This document shows positions 21,881 to 33,805 of a stretch of DNA of 64,000 bases, piece after piece. Position numbers and translations under genes: made by a program. This stretch comes from Nephrocerus scutellatus (Eukaryota > Arthropoda > Insecta > Diptera > Pipunculidae): the NCBI GenBank assembly GCA_947095585.1, contig OX352762.1, forward strand, positions 88,400,749 through 88,464,748, written 5' to 3'. How positions within the stretch are numbered: the first letter of the stretch is position 1; each line of letters begins with the position of its first letter. The notes under the pieces are model-generated. The model ran no database searches, had not been told where the DNA came from, and saw nothing but the letters and a program-made list of their open reading frames with translations.

Positions 21881-22734
21881 TTAAAAACAAATAAAAAAAA
21901 ATTCTAAATATTTAAGTCGTAAGACAATTGACGATTAATAAAAAAAATACAAACTAGGGGTCCGGTTATTCGTATAACAAGCTGCGGTCTCGTCTAATTG
22001 TGCAGGTGGGCATAAGTGGGCTCAATCCGGTAAATGCCGAACTAAGTTATCCCTTTATATACATACTCGTAAATATTTAATTATAATTAATTATTGTATT
22101 ACAGTTTAAAAGTTACTGCCCTTCACTATTTCGGCAATCATAAACTGAGATTGGAAATAAATTAACAGCAACAAACATATTATGTGACATTAATTCGATG
22201 ACGTATATCGAATTTTGTTTAAAAACGTGAACTCTTTGTAGGTTTTCAAGTGTTATGTCTTTTTGCATATTTTATAAAGTAGAGAAGACTATCTTCAAAT
22301 ATGCTAGAATGCACTTCATTAGCCTGCGATATATTTTAACCAAGAATCAGTACTGTACTGAGTGATACAACTGGACAGACTCGAAGACTTAAGCGTGTAT
22401 TTGAAAATTCTTCAAAATATGTTAATTAAATGTACGTTCATGTACAATATTTAAAGGTAAAATGTTATGTGTAATTCATTTTGCCATATTAATTGCTTGT
22501 TAGTTTATACTATAGTAGCAATGCCCGAAAATGTTAAATAACTTTATAACGATTCAATAAAAAAAACGTATATATATTTTACAAGAAAAAATGGACCATT
22601 TTTGTTGTAAGCTAGAATTGGACCCTTATTGAGGATCCAAAAAGGAAAAAGAAATATAGTTGATTCTTAATTCTGGATTCTATGTAGAAGATGTAATGTG
22701 GTCTTGGGGACAGCTGCCCAGACAACACGGTTGT
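21881..22734. other. No gene seen
   Basis: AT-rich DNA. No motif-bearing ORF. Confidence 0.45.
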
Positions 22735-23235
22735 ATTCAAGTTTATTATATGCGGTCGTTCCAACGAAGCTTGTTGTCGACGAACATACCGAGTATTGGC
22801 AGTTTTCAGTTTTATTGATGCCAGATCCATTCATGGATAAAGGTTAAGGGTCGCTTGGACGACAGAATTGGGTTTTGGAAGCGTGGAAGCACCTTGTTAT
22901 GCTGTCAAGGTCAGAATTTAACGTATATAACATATCATGTTGTTCAAGTTCCACTTGCAAATGCACAGGGGCGTGTAGAAAGCATAAAATCATAAGAAAA
23001 GCTAAGAGTGCTGTCGTCAGCGAAATAATAAATTAGATTAGAAGTAGCGGTTAGGAGTTCATTAATGAAAATGAGAAAGAGTGTCGGAGATAAAAACAGA
23101 GCCTTGGGAAAAGCCTTATAAAAAGATTGGTTTAACTTTTCAGTGAGATGCTATCAAATCACCTGTAGAACATTGCCTTCAAGAAGCGTACTGCTGGACT
23201 TCAAGTGGTTCTAGATATTGCATAAGATTACGATT
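22735..23235 (-). pseudogene. LINE-B copy 4: degraded RT fragment
   Basis: The plus strand text (GACGAACATACCGAGTATTG, GGAAGCGTGGAAGC, AGAGTGCTGTCGTCAGCGAA) parallels 5820-6180 and 47520-47860, so the minus strand carries the LINE-B palm with the CGCTGACGAC codons of the FADDS motif. Frames are destroyed and a deletion has removed the middle. Confidence 0.82.
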
Positions 23236-24349
23236 AATTACGATTACGAATTCTGGAATTGTCCTATGTTTTAGTTTTTTCCGCGACCTTTCAGGCGTAA
23301 CATTATTCCTGTTTCCGAGATGCATTTTTAAGTTTATTTAATACCAATGGCTTCCTTGTACATGTTATATTCTTCAGACGTTATTAATAATATCAGAAAG
23401 TATTAATAATTATATTCTATTAGTAAATATTAACAATAAACTGAATATGCTATCACAAACGAAACAGGCTTAAGTGTACTTTTTGAGTTTTTCAGCTTAC
23501 GTATGCCTCTGCCATTCAATCAAAAATCTAGTTATAATGCCATTTGAAGAATGTTCATTACAATATCACAGGTAAAGTACCTTAAGTACATCAACGATAA
23601 TTGTAATAGGATTTTCATACGTCACCTCTATATTATGATGCAATAAAAAATCATTTAATATCACATACCACCCGATTGGAATGAAATATGATGTGCCGTT
23701 TAATTAGGCATTTTTATGAGGCATTTTCCTAATGAATAAAGTGGACGGAGTAGCATTTGGAAATGATTACTGTTACCACAGTAAACAACTTTTAGTGCGT
23801 TGAGCTTGTTTATTTAATCTAATCAGTCATCAACGTGAATTTGTGTAGGATATGATTGCCATATAACTTTAGTGTTATTCATTTTTTTTTATTTACTTAT
23901 GTATTTATTATATAATATCATCGTTTTTCGTGCTAACATTTGAATAAGCAGAAGACTTTCCTTTCAATCATGGGTTATTATTCTTAACAAAATTAAGAAT
24001 TGATGTTTGTAGGTTCTCAGGAAAAATCGAAAGACCACTTTTATTATTAAAAGAATTATCAATCTAAATCAAGAGGTTTTGTACAAAGACTGCATTCTAG
24101 TGACAAGAGAGTAGATGAAAGTGACTTGATTCCACTGTTATCTGAGAAAGGCTCCACGTATTTATTTCGAATCACAGTTTAATTCTCCGGACGCTGTTGG
24201 AACCCAGATTCGATTTGAGGTGCTACTATATACGCACTGAGTACATATTATATAATACGGACTCATTAATCATCTGCGGGGTATGCTAAAAAATTTATTA
24301 CTGAAAAAGCGTTCCAGTGAAACCCCAACTCTCCAAGTTTGGCCCCCTT
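23236..24349. other. No gene seen
   Basis: AT-rich DNA with short frames only. Confidence 0.45.
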
Positions 24350-24840
24350 TTTAAATTCTCTATATTAACATCGCGTGCACGTGGCTGGCTGGTTGGCTGG
24401 CTGGCTGGTCAGATTTTCTGATCAATTTTTAGCCCACTTCCCATGGCCCGATTTTATTGAAATTTTGCACACATGTATATTTCCGGTGACAATACTTTCT
24501 ATTATAATTTCTATAATTTGAGGCTCCCATTTAAATATTTTACAAAATTTACCCGATTTTCTTTAAATTTTGTACACATGTGTGTCTTCGATGGAAAACC
24601 CTTTTTGTTTGGAGCGATCAGCCCCTTGGGGACCCCAATATACAATTTTTAAATATCGCTATATCGCATCAGATCACGGCAAAGTCTGAGCTCTGTGCTT
24701 TGTGAGCAGCGCTGTTCGCTGCCGCTGCGTAATTTTGTGGATGATTTTGCCACAAGACGAGCACGCAGTGTGTGTGTGTGTGTATCTCCGATTAGAGAAT
24801 TTACAAGAAAAATTTTAATTTTTATGGGTTGTTTTTTTAA
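24350..24840 (+). mobile_element. Element D, copy 4
   Basis: Full-ended copy: left end AAATTCTCTATATTAACATC, then the GGCTGG run, internal modules, a (TG)n stretch at about 24770 and right end ATTAGAGAATTTACAAG plus TTTTTATGGGTTGTTTTTTT. It is followed immediately by copy 5, whose left end overlaps the T-run. Confidence 0.8.
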
Positions 24841-25775
24841 ATTCTCTATATTAACTTCGCGTGCACGTGGCTGGCTGGCTGGTCAGATTTTCTGATCAAT
24901 TTTTAACTCACTTCCCATACAAATATTTAACAAAATTTACCCGATTTTCTTCAAATTTTATACACATGTGTATCTCAATTTTGGAGGCCCCGGGGGTCGT
25001 TGGGCCCCATAATTTTTTTTTTAAAAAATTAACCCGACTTTCTTCAAATTTTAGGGACATGTTTATCTAGCCTAGATCTGGCCCTAAGGCTCGAGGGGTG
25101 CCTTTATAAGTTTTTTAAAAATTAACCCGATTTTCTTCAAATTTTACACACATGTATATCACCGATGACAACACTTACTATTAAAAGTTGGAAGCGATCT
25201 GGCACCAATGTCGGGGGCTCCCACACAAATTTTAAAATTTTAAAGTGAAGTGGCTCTTATATTAATTTTTTCCATATTAACCCGATTCAAACTTCGCACA
25301 CATATGTATCTCCTATTAGAGAATTTACATGAAAAATTGTCGGTGCCTGGTGGAATCTTGCGATTAATTGTTAACGCACCTCTCAAAGCCCGATTTTATT
25401 GAAAATTTGCACATATGTGTATCTCTAGTGACAACACTTTTTATAAAAACTTGGCTTGGATCAGGACCCGGGGTTGAGGTGCTCACATTCAAATTTTTTA
25501 AAGTCATGTCATATAGCAGCTTCAGATCACGCCATACTATAATGACTGTGTGCGCTGTGTGCAGTCCTGCTTCCCCTATACGATTTGGTGGTTGGTTTTA
25601 GCCACAAAATCACGCAGTGCTTTGCATGTGGTTTAATTTTCAGCGTTTATAGGGGAAATGTCGGTTGGTGTCGACGACAACCTGCGCAATAACCAACAAG
25701 TTGTCACAACGTTCTGTCACTTGGATATTAGAGAATTTTCATGAAAAATTTAATTTTTATGGGTTGTTTTCTCTT
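24838..25775 (+). mobile_element. Element D, copies 5a and 5b in tandem
   Basis: The left end AAATTCTCTATATTAACTTC at about 24839 starts a copy with three or more ~115-125-bp modules (CACATGTGTATCTC, TTAACCCGATTTTCTTC). An internal right end ATTAGAGAATTTACATGAAA at about 25317 is followed by another head segment (GATTTTATTGAAAATTTGCAC) and a last right end TTAGAGAATTTTCATG at about 25729 plus TTTTTATGGGTTGTTTT. With copy 4 this forms a head-to-tail run of three units. Confidence 0.8.
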
Positions 25776-26199
25776 TCCGAAATTGAAGTCACCTCAAACA
25801 ACGCCTTATTGGCCTTATTGCGAACGTCATCCAGTGGCCAGAAACGGACCAACAATTTAAAGTCATTCCGCTTACTTCCAACATTGCTAAATGGAATAGA
25901 AACACCGTCTCAGGCGCTGTATTGCAGAACAGGGGATAAAATAAAAATAACTATTGTAAATAATATATAAATACAAATGTTTTATGCAAACATTATCATT
26001 ATACTTTTTTACCATACCTCGTGTATTTCGATTAAGCGTGATGCGCTGTGCAATGTACTGCGATATTGCTGAACTGCACTTCACCAGCATACACATGCAT
26101 GGATGTGTAAATTTGTGTACGAACCAACAGTGGTAGCAAAGTACTACTAAGCCATCATTCATGATATCTTAGTGTTCCGGTTAAGGTAGCAGTAAGGAA
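25776..26199. other. No gene seen
   Basis: Nothing recognised. Confidence 0.35.
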
Positions 26200-26320
26200 G
26201 GTTGGCAAGAGGCTAATAACCTCGCCCATAAAATAAAAACAATATTACAGAGCCTGTTGAAAGCCTAAGACCGCACCCAGGTGGTAGATCCAAAAATGAT
26301 GATGATGATATGAAGATGTT
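26200..26320 (+). repeat. Possible LINE 3' end remnant with ATG-repeat tail
   Basis: CCTAAGACCGCACCCAGGTG, GTAGATCCAAAAATGATGATGATGATATG is similar in layout to the LINE-A 3' end (GGTTGTAGAGCCAAATATGATGATG). It may be a tail of LINE-A or of a relative. No coding sequence accompanies it. Confidence 0.4.
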
Positions 26321-27588
26321 AACTTTTTATAGTTTAAACAAACATTATTAATAATATATATGTACCACTTACATTTAGTGAAAATTGCATATGTACTCTC
26401 GTATAACTCGAAGGTATAGTAGGTATTTATGTATAATCCAATAGGTAAGTGCTTATGTGAGCAAAATTCCGTTGAAATTTAAGTACTCTTGTTGGACTTG
26501 TGATGAAAATTAAGTACTTGGGCGCACAGCTGTCTTGTCCTTTCGTTACAAAGTGTACCGATAATAAGTTACACTTTTTGTATATTTTCACAGTACGTTG
26601 TTACTACTTTATCACTTCTATGCAGTATTTAACGTAAGTAACTGTCTATTTGTGGTTTTTAAGGATCTTTTTAAACTTTGTTCAAAACTTAACAATTTTT
26701 TACTTTATTACATACATTTTGCAAATATGTATGTAAATAGGTTTAAATGTTTAACAGGAAAATAACGATTTTATCTGCGATCATTTGGTTTGTTGGTTTG
26801 TTATTATATTTTTTATATTTTTATGTTTATCTTTAAAATTATATGCCATGTAAATCCACAAAATTATATTTATACATCAATGATAATCTAAAGGAATAAA
26901 ATAAAATAAAAAATTAAATCCAAAAGATAATGCAATAAAAATGCAGAATCGATTACGGAGATCAATCGATGAACGAACATCAGAATGAAACTTATAAAAA
27001 AGTACCAACGGAATTTGTTATGCATAAACAGTAAGTAAACTGTTTATATTTTTAATGTTATTTACTTTTTCTTATCAAGATCAGTGAGCAGTGTGGAGCT
27101 ACTGCTAGTGTTTATTTGGAAATTAAGTTGATTTTGTGGTGTTGCCCCTGAAGCAAAGAAAAGTAAACAATCGAATGATTTGAATCAACAACAATTGTGC
27201 TTATTTCGCGGGAAAATCGGAAGTATCTCCGTGTGAAGAAATATTTCCTGTTGGATTGAAAATCAAGATATGTGTTTCGGTGTGAATGTACTGCTATATC
27301 TCGGTCGATTGGTTTACCTCTCATTTCTCAGTGCAGTGGAATGTTTCTTTTCGTTCTTGAGTAGGCAATCTCACTGTAGACCGGGTCAACCACCACTCTA
27401 GCACTCTAGCACACATTTGCACTGTGTGAAATATGTTACGCGTTAAGGTGCATTTATTACTGCGCGATCGGTACTGCAGACTTATTTAGTTGCATTACAT
27501 TATGATTAGTACCTATCGTCACTACTCTGTAGAATAGCTAATCAATGCAGAAAATAGAAACATAACAACAATTAGCATATTTCGCACA
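26321..27588. other. No gene seen; possible transcribed leader in the right part
   Basis: Mostly AT-rich unique DNA. From about 27060 the composition becomes more mixed, which may be leader sequence for the small ORF at 27589, but there is no direct sign of a promoter. Confidence 0.35.
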
Positions 27589-27765
27589 ATGCTTACAGCA
27601 ACAGCCGAGGCAATGCAAAGCAACGAAAAACAAAACAACACAAACACCGTCGGTCGCCGTTACTGGTTACGGCGATGTGTGGCTGCTGAGGAAAAACGAG
27701 ATCGAGATCGGGACAAGGAAAAGCTTAGTGTTGCTGCTCTGAGATGTTGCAAGTGCTGCAGTTAA
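27589..27765 (+). CDS. Candidate small ORF, 58 aa, Cys-rich C-terminus
   Basis: ATG at 27589 opens MLTATAEAMQSNEKQNNTNT, then VGRRYWLRRCVAAEEKRDRD, RDKEKLSVAALRCCKCCS and a TAA at 27763-27765. It has a basic/acidic charged middle (KRDRDRDKEK) and ends in two cysteine pairs, CCKCC, a pattern that could be palmitoylated or metal-binding. GC content is raised relative to flanks and codon use looks coding-like. No family is recognised. It may be an independent small protein, an upstream ORF, or part of a first exon of a larger host gene with a donor not identified. Confidence 0.35.
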   Translation: MLTATAEAMQSNEKQNNTNTVGRRYWLRRCVAAEEKRDRDRDKEKLSVAALRCCKCCS

Positions 27766-28359
27766 ACGCTTACTTGTCGCCAATCAAAATTTATTGCAAA
27801 CGGAAGTTATCATAGTACATCAGATAGTAACGACGACGATAACAACGCAGCGACTACTCTTTCAGCGGCAAACAAAACAACAAACAAAGAACAAAACTTG
27901 ATGGCTAGTGTGGGAACTTTTTCCAAATGTATTAAAAACCTAACGCAAGAGAAACAAATTATTCAAACGAAACGAACCAATTCACACGGTTAGATGTGTT
28001 TTTCCTATAATGCATGTGTATTTGTTTTCTTCTTGTACAATTAGCTTGGATTAGTTCCAATAATTTTAAAGAATTTTATTTATTTCACTTACTTGAAAAT
28101 AAGCTAAGTAAAGAATTTTGGGTTCATTTCTATTTCTAATTCAATTTATTTGTTACTCAGCAAACATCTGTTTCAAAGCTAACAATTACAGTTGAGTTTG
28201 TATAGACAAAGAGTCATCATAACAAATTCAGGCCACCTTTTTTATATTTATAGGGATAAGCTTTAATTGCGTTGTGGACCTACCATTGAAGATTAACTGG
28301 CAAGAGGGAAAACACAAGTGATATCTTGAAAAAATACAAGTGAGATCAACCTCCTCGTA
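27766..28359. other. No gene seen
   Basis: It contains CAA/ACAA-rich DNA (27840-27960) typical of fly leaders or introns. Nothing recognised. Confidence 0.35.
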
Positions 28360-28449
28360 ATGAGTACTATCGATATACAAAAGGAGTCTAATGAAAGTGC
28401 AGGGAATATTAAAACCAAAAGTAAATTCAAAAGCTTTTTTCTTGACTAG
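28360..28449 (+). CDS. Candidate micro-ORF or first coding exon, 29 codons
   Basis: ATG at 28360 (context CGTAATGAG) reads MSTIDIQKESNESAGNIKTK and continues SKFKSFFLD to TAG at 28447. AAAA|GTAAAT after the 20th codon is a fair splice donor, so it might be a short first coding exon. The length is within what chance allows; no family recognised. Confidence 0.18.
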   Translation: MSTIDIQKESNESAGNIKTKSKFKSFFLD

Positions 28450-31304
28450 GTCTAAGATAGTTCAAGAAATCTGATAAAGTTAAGTTTTGCACCTGCACTG
28501 ATGAAATGTCTCCACCATAGATAGGTACTTGCGCTGGAATTTGTTTTCAATACAAACAAATAATAATTGGGATATCGATGTTAAATTGTCAACTACAATA
28601 TTTAAAAATCCCAACTTTGTTTTTATTATATGTAGTATATCTATTATATCTATCAGTTGTATAATGAAATCTCCCTAAGTTTACCTGAACTTTTGCCACT
28701 AACCCTTTAAGATTAATATAAAGAAAATTATATTTATCCACACAATTGTATAAATATGAAAGTTCCGATATATTTTTGATACAGACTTTTATATAAGTCG
28801 AGTTCAATCTTAAAGTAATACAAAAAGACCGTTTAATTTCCTTCAAAGCGGGGCTTTCTAAATACAACGAAAATTACTTTTAGATTCACGCAAACGCAAA
28901 ATATTGCTTAATCTCCAATAACAGAAGTAATTTAATCAACTAGAAAAAGAACTATCGCTTTTTTAACACCACACTGATACCGCCATCGAAAGAAAAAGTA
29001 CACGATCACTTGTCACGTGTTTAAAAAACGATCGATTATTTATGAGGAAAGACACAAATTGTATCTACTCTTGTGCACTTTAATCAGCTTCTTCTATCAT
29101 TAGAATTGTACGAGTATTTCTAATTCTCAGGTAGCTACACAAAATTACAGATACACTCGTACATAAGTAAAAAAAGCAAACAAAAAATGAAAAACACGAT
29201 TCACATCACAGCTAAAAATTTGGGGTTTTTTCTGTTGAGCACTAAAAAAGAGCAACTGATTTAAAAAGAAAAGTTACTCTTTCAGTTGATTACTGACTGT
29301 TTCAGTTTCGAATGCATCGTCAGCCAACGCATCGGTCGGGTCGGTCTGTCAGCCGGCGGGTATCAGCGCAAGTACAGGTATACCTGTATTCAGATATAGA
29401 TGCGATAATAAGAAACATTTGTCTCATACCAAGGCCTTTAAATTAACGATATCGTTCTTTTTTGTTAATTTCGATCGACCGATCTTGCAAGTTTTCTGTA
29501 GTTTATCGTATGTTTCATTTTAAACACTTAAATTGCAACACGAAAATCAATGTTTAATTTGCCATTAAAATTTATTGCACTGATGGAAAAAAAACCGCGC
29601 GCTTAATAACTAACGTGTTAATTTATCCGATTTAAATCGTTTTTACAAAATTGTGGTTTACCGTTTATTTGAGTAAGTTCAATTCACATAAAATACACGG
29701 AATAATAAAAAAACAGTTTGTGTACAATTTTTATAGTTGATATTGTCTGCTAGCTTTTCTATCTCACGCTCTCGACTTCGATGCTAACTTGTTGCTTCTT
29801 ATTTAAGGACTAAACAGAAAATTACAAAAACCGATGTATATCAATTGAATCCCCACTATACACTCAATTCATTTGAATTGAATGCGAATCGACTCGGCGA
29901 TACTCCACAAGCCGCATGGTTACTGCTCTCAGATGTATAGATACATGTGTAAGTATGGTGAACTGGTGATACAATTGAGTTCGATGCACAGCACACACTC
30001 TTGACGTCACGATGAGTTTGTAGCCATTTTTTTATGTAATTTAATCTGCTTATAACGATTGCAGAGATCTACTGCCGAACAGATGAATTGCATTTTAAGT
30101 ATGTATAATGCGAAATCGCCCGTTAAGCCCTAAAGTTGTTACTATGAGAAACACAGTTTGTTTACAATTTCCACATGTTGCAGAGAAGATGTCAATGAGA
30201 AACTATCACAATATATTTGACTCCACTCAAGAGAGACAAACAAGTAAACGTTGGACGACGATAGACGCTGGTGCTACAAAGATACAAAAATGTGATCGAT
30301 CGAATCTTAAAATATAGATACATAAGTCTTTGCGTCTGAGCCTGTGCATAGTCAGCTTCACGTCATTATGAGCAGATTGTAAAAGGAAGACACTTGTTGC
30401 TCCAGCCTTCAGCTGGGCATGTGTCACCGTGTCTGACGATCGCTTGGCACTTGAAAATGCCATCGTACTTATCGTTATCATCTATGACGATAGAAAATAT
30501 TTACATTACAGAAAATGTTGTATTGCGATAGTGGGTATAATAAATTATTGTTGAATTACAATATTTCGATGATAGCGACCACTAACTTGTAAATCTACAA
30601 ATGCGCATTTGATTAAATGCAACATGAAAGTATATTAGATTTAATCGAACTGCTCCAAATGCTCTGAGTTCTGCACAGGTTGCAATATAACCATAATCTA
30701 AGACTGGCATATTTGAAATACCTATAAAAAATATAAATAAGAATTGCATGTTTTCTTAATGGAAGGTATTGTAAGGCAACATTGCAACAACTAATTAACG
30801 CCAATAAATTTGATATTAGCTTAAAATCAAATTTATGTTATTACAACGTCATCGAAATGAAAAATTAAGCTTTTTTAAATTTGTAGAAATTCAAACAACT
30901 TCCGCAAAATAAATTGCGAAAACTACAAAGTAATAAATTTTTAATCGGAAGAAAGCTTCCGACAAATATGTAGACAAGCTCATAACACCAACCCGCCTGT
31001 CGTTTTTAAAAAAACATTAAATTATGTATATATGTTATTATCATACATTAACAATTATCATACGGAGGCGATTAAATGGAATAATCTGTAAATCTATTCA
31101 TTAAAAGCATCTTAAGCACTTTACAATTACAATTACATTTGCATTAATATAAAATAATTAAAAGTAGTTTTGTTGTCTAATAGCTTGTTCTAGACAAACA
31201 TCTTGGCAAGTTTTACGTATTGTTATTCACCAATATTTTTATCACTGTTAATATTATTGTTCATTTATTTATTTTTGTAACGTTCCATAATTTTCCATAA
31301 TTAT
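28450..31304. other. Long stretch without recognised genes or repeats
   Basis: Mostly AT-rich unique DNA. It holds an exact CRE-type octamer TGACGTCA at 30002-30009, a palindrome CAATTCATTTGAATTG near 29865, and a GC-richer patch at 29310-29390 (CGGTCGGGTCGGTCTGTCAG). A minus-strand frame at 30227-30481 (AFSSAKRSSDTVTHAQLKAG) is mildly coding-like but carries no known domain. Confidence 0.4.
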
Positions 31305-31850
31305 TAAAGATCCACTTCCCATAGCCCAACTTTTTTCAAATTGTGCAAACATGTGTATCTCCGGTGACAACACCTTCTATTAAAATGTGGCGCCCTTATA
31401 AAATTTTTAAAACTTAACCCGATTTTCTTTAAATTTCATACATATGTGATGGACAACATTATCTGTAAAATTTTGGAGACCCCGGGCCCCAGGGTCATGG
31501 GACCCCACATTTAAAAAAAAATTAACCCCATTTTCTTCAAATTTTATATACGTATGTACCTCCGATTGACAAACCTTTTTGTAAGCATTTTGGAGACGCC
31601 GGGCCCCAGCGTCATCAAGCCCCAAATTTTTTTTTTAAAAATAAACCCGACTTTCTTCAAATTTTATACACATGTGTATATCCGATGGACAACATTTTTT
31701 ATAAAGTTTTTGGAGTGATCGGGCCCTGAGACCCGTGTGGTGTCCATGTAAATTTTTTAAAAATTAGCCCGATTTTCTTTAAATTTTAAACACATACCTA
31801 ACTCCTATTAGAGAATTTACACGAAACATTTTAATTTTTATGGGTTGTTT
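31305..31850 (+). repeat. Element D, copy 6 (modules and right end)
   Basis: Four modules starting near TTTTTCAAATTGTGCAAAC and repeating CCCGATTTTCTT and CACATGTGTAT-type motifs run into ATTAGAGAATTTACACG plus TTTTTATGGGTTGTTTTTTT. The standard left end with AAATTCTCTATATTAA is missing. Confidence 0.75.
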
Positions 31851-32514
31851 TTTTTTTATTTTAATTATTTTTTTAAATTTCTTTTGCACTTAACAGATAT
31901 TTCATAAGTGCTTTACTTTGAAAGATATTTGCAAAAACTCGAAAGCCTGTCAAGCAAGTAAACTGGCACTTTCGGTTGGCCGATTTCCGCCAAAATCAAC
32001 TGAGACTTCCCAATTTATGTAACAAGCTTAAATATTTTCATCCCCATACATTCAGCCGTCTGGGCTGTAGAGTGGATACAGACAGACAGACAGAGATTTT
32101 TGATTTTTCACTTTTTCTGACTAAGGAAAAAGGTATATCTGGGAAATGGGTATATCTGCAAAAAATCCCGAGTACGAAAATGTTCATGCATACTATACTT
32201 CCTTTTACTATGTAAGAAAGTAAAAAATCAGCTCTCATGTGAAATCTTTAGCTGTCAAGACTTTTGCGTTTACGCTTTCTTATTTTATTTCTAATTCACA
32301 TTTTTTAAATTTAATGCAAATCCAACAACTCAAACATATAACCGAAAGCTTCTTATAGTAATGTTACAAAATTTGTGTTAAAAATACCGTATAAGAGGTG
32401 ATGATACATTTGCAGCGTCGATGAATTGTCTTGGTATTTGGAGAATTTTGGCGAAAACAATTATTTTTGCTGACAAGGTATTTCGACCTATATGCATATG
32501 TTAATAGGCTTATT
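31851..32514. other. No gene seen; CAGACAGACAGACAG motif
   Basis: ACAGACAGACAGACAGAG at about 32080 follows CCATACATTCAGCCGTCTG, a layout frequent at one end of Helitron-like and other non-autonomous insect elements. The boundaries are not visible. Confidence 0.35.
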
Positions 32515-33000
32515 TGCCAGAACTTAGGCTTAGAGAATCCTTAAGAGATTCATTCATTAAAAACGAATGCATCTTCAAAGAGTTACAATTTTGGTGCGGC
32601 TTTTGGTTAGGTGGGGTCGGTTACAGTAAATGGTCACAGGTATCGAAATATGATGCAGAATTTTTTTTGTACCAATTCAACAGAACTCTGATACAGTTCA
32701 CACATCCAAATAAGCAATGACTTTACTTTAAAAAAAGTTTCCAGAGCGTTTTATTTCAAGACGGTTGGAGGTTAATTATCCTGCCAGATCTTGGAATTTA
32801 ACCCCTTGTGACTTCTTTATGTGGAGATATCTCAAATCGTAGGCAAACATACTGAATTTACCTGCTGAAATATATTCTGACGTATCCAAAGTCAAATTGA
32901 TCAGACTATGTACCAGACTTCATTGAGAATCTTGCAACCATAGCAAATTTTGTGCGGTTGTTATTTATGAAAACTCACATTTACCAACCGATAATAAAAT
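32515..33000 (+). pseudogene. Relic of mariner-type transposase, catalytic region
   Basis: LQFWCGFWLGGV at about 32590 matches the TVWCG.WAGG segment of the intact transposase at 61921-63006. Further on, after frameshifts, ISRRLEVNYPARSWNLTPCD and FFMWRYLKS match its ISRNGPVNWPPRSCDLTPLD and YFLWGYVKS, and NHSKFCAVVIYENSHLP is a C-terminal extension. The third catalytic Asp reads Asn here (WNLTP). Stops are frequent. This is an old copy of a related family, not of the intact element itself. Confidence 0.82.
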
Positions 33001-33021
33001 TTTCAGTGTATATTATTGGCA

Positions 33022-33222
33022 GGGCGATGATTGTTATAGGCTGTAAGTACACTCCCCTTCCCCCTTCCCCCTTCCCCATTCCCACTTTAACGAACTAATT
33101 TTTAAATTTTTTTAATGTAAATTATATGCAGGTGGGGAAGGTTATAGGCTAAAGTGCATCACCATCCCGAAGGCTCATGTGTACGGGTAGCGAAGCGCCC
33201 GGGAATAGCTAGTAACATATAA
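33022..33222 (-). mobile_element. Helitron-like 5' end fragment
   Basis: The minus strand starts GTTACTAGCTATTCCCGGGC, GCTTCGCTACCCGTACAC, a layout close to 59091-59190 (AACTAGATGTTCCCGGGCGC, TTTGCTACCCG). Such ends, an ACTAG-type start followed by a GC-rich stretch, are typical of non-autonomous Helitrons in insects. A C-rich run (CCCCTTCCCCC) lies inside. No Rep/helicase coding sequence. Confidence 0.5.
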
Positions 33223-33244
33223 AAATGTATTTTCCATTTATATG

Positions 33245-33805
33245 CAAACATTGTTGTTTTTTTAATTCTCTATATTAAGTTCGCGTGCCCGTGGCTGGAT
33301 GGCTGGCTGGCTGGCGGACAGGCACACAAAATCTTTTAATCAATTTTTAACCCACTTCCTAAAGCCCGATTTTATTGAAACTTTGCAGACATGTGTATTT
33401 CCCATGACAAGACTTTCTATTAAAATTTGAGGCCCCTCGGTCCTGGGGGTCGGGAGGCTCCCATACAAATATTTTACAAAATGTACCCGATTTTTCTTCA
33501 AATTTTATACGCATATGTATCTTCGATGGACAACCCTTTTTGTAAAGATTTGGAAGCGATCAGGCTCCGTGGTCGGGGGGCACCAATACAAATTGCATAA
33601 AAAAATACCCGATTTTCTTAAAGTTTTATACGCACGTGTATCTCCAATGGAAACACTTTTTGTAAAAATTTTGAAGTGATCAGGATAAGGGGACTAGTAA
33701 ATTAGTTTTTTAAATGTTACCCGATTTTATTCAAACTTTGCACATTGTGTATCAATAAGAGAATTTACACGAAAAATTTAATTTTTATGGGTTTTTTTTT
33801 TGCTA
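33245..33805 (+). mobile_element. Element D, copy 7 (best complete copy)
   Basis: Left end AATTCTCTATATTAAGTTCG, a GGCTGG run, then four starts of module, marked by CCCGA at 33364, 33486, 33608 and 33720 (spacing 122, 122, 112), and right end AAGAGAATTTACACGAAAAA with TTTTTATGGGTTTTTT. Each module carries a GCATATGTGTATC or CACGTGTATC near-palindrome and ATGGACAACCCTTTTTGTAAA. No ORF spans it. Confidence 0.85.

Noticed and set aside
29310..29390. Core promoter with initiator and DPE
   Set aside because: TCAGTT and a GGTCG were seen but the spacing does not fit the usual +28 position.
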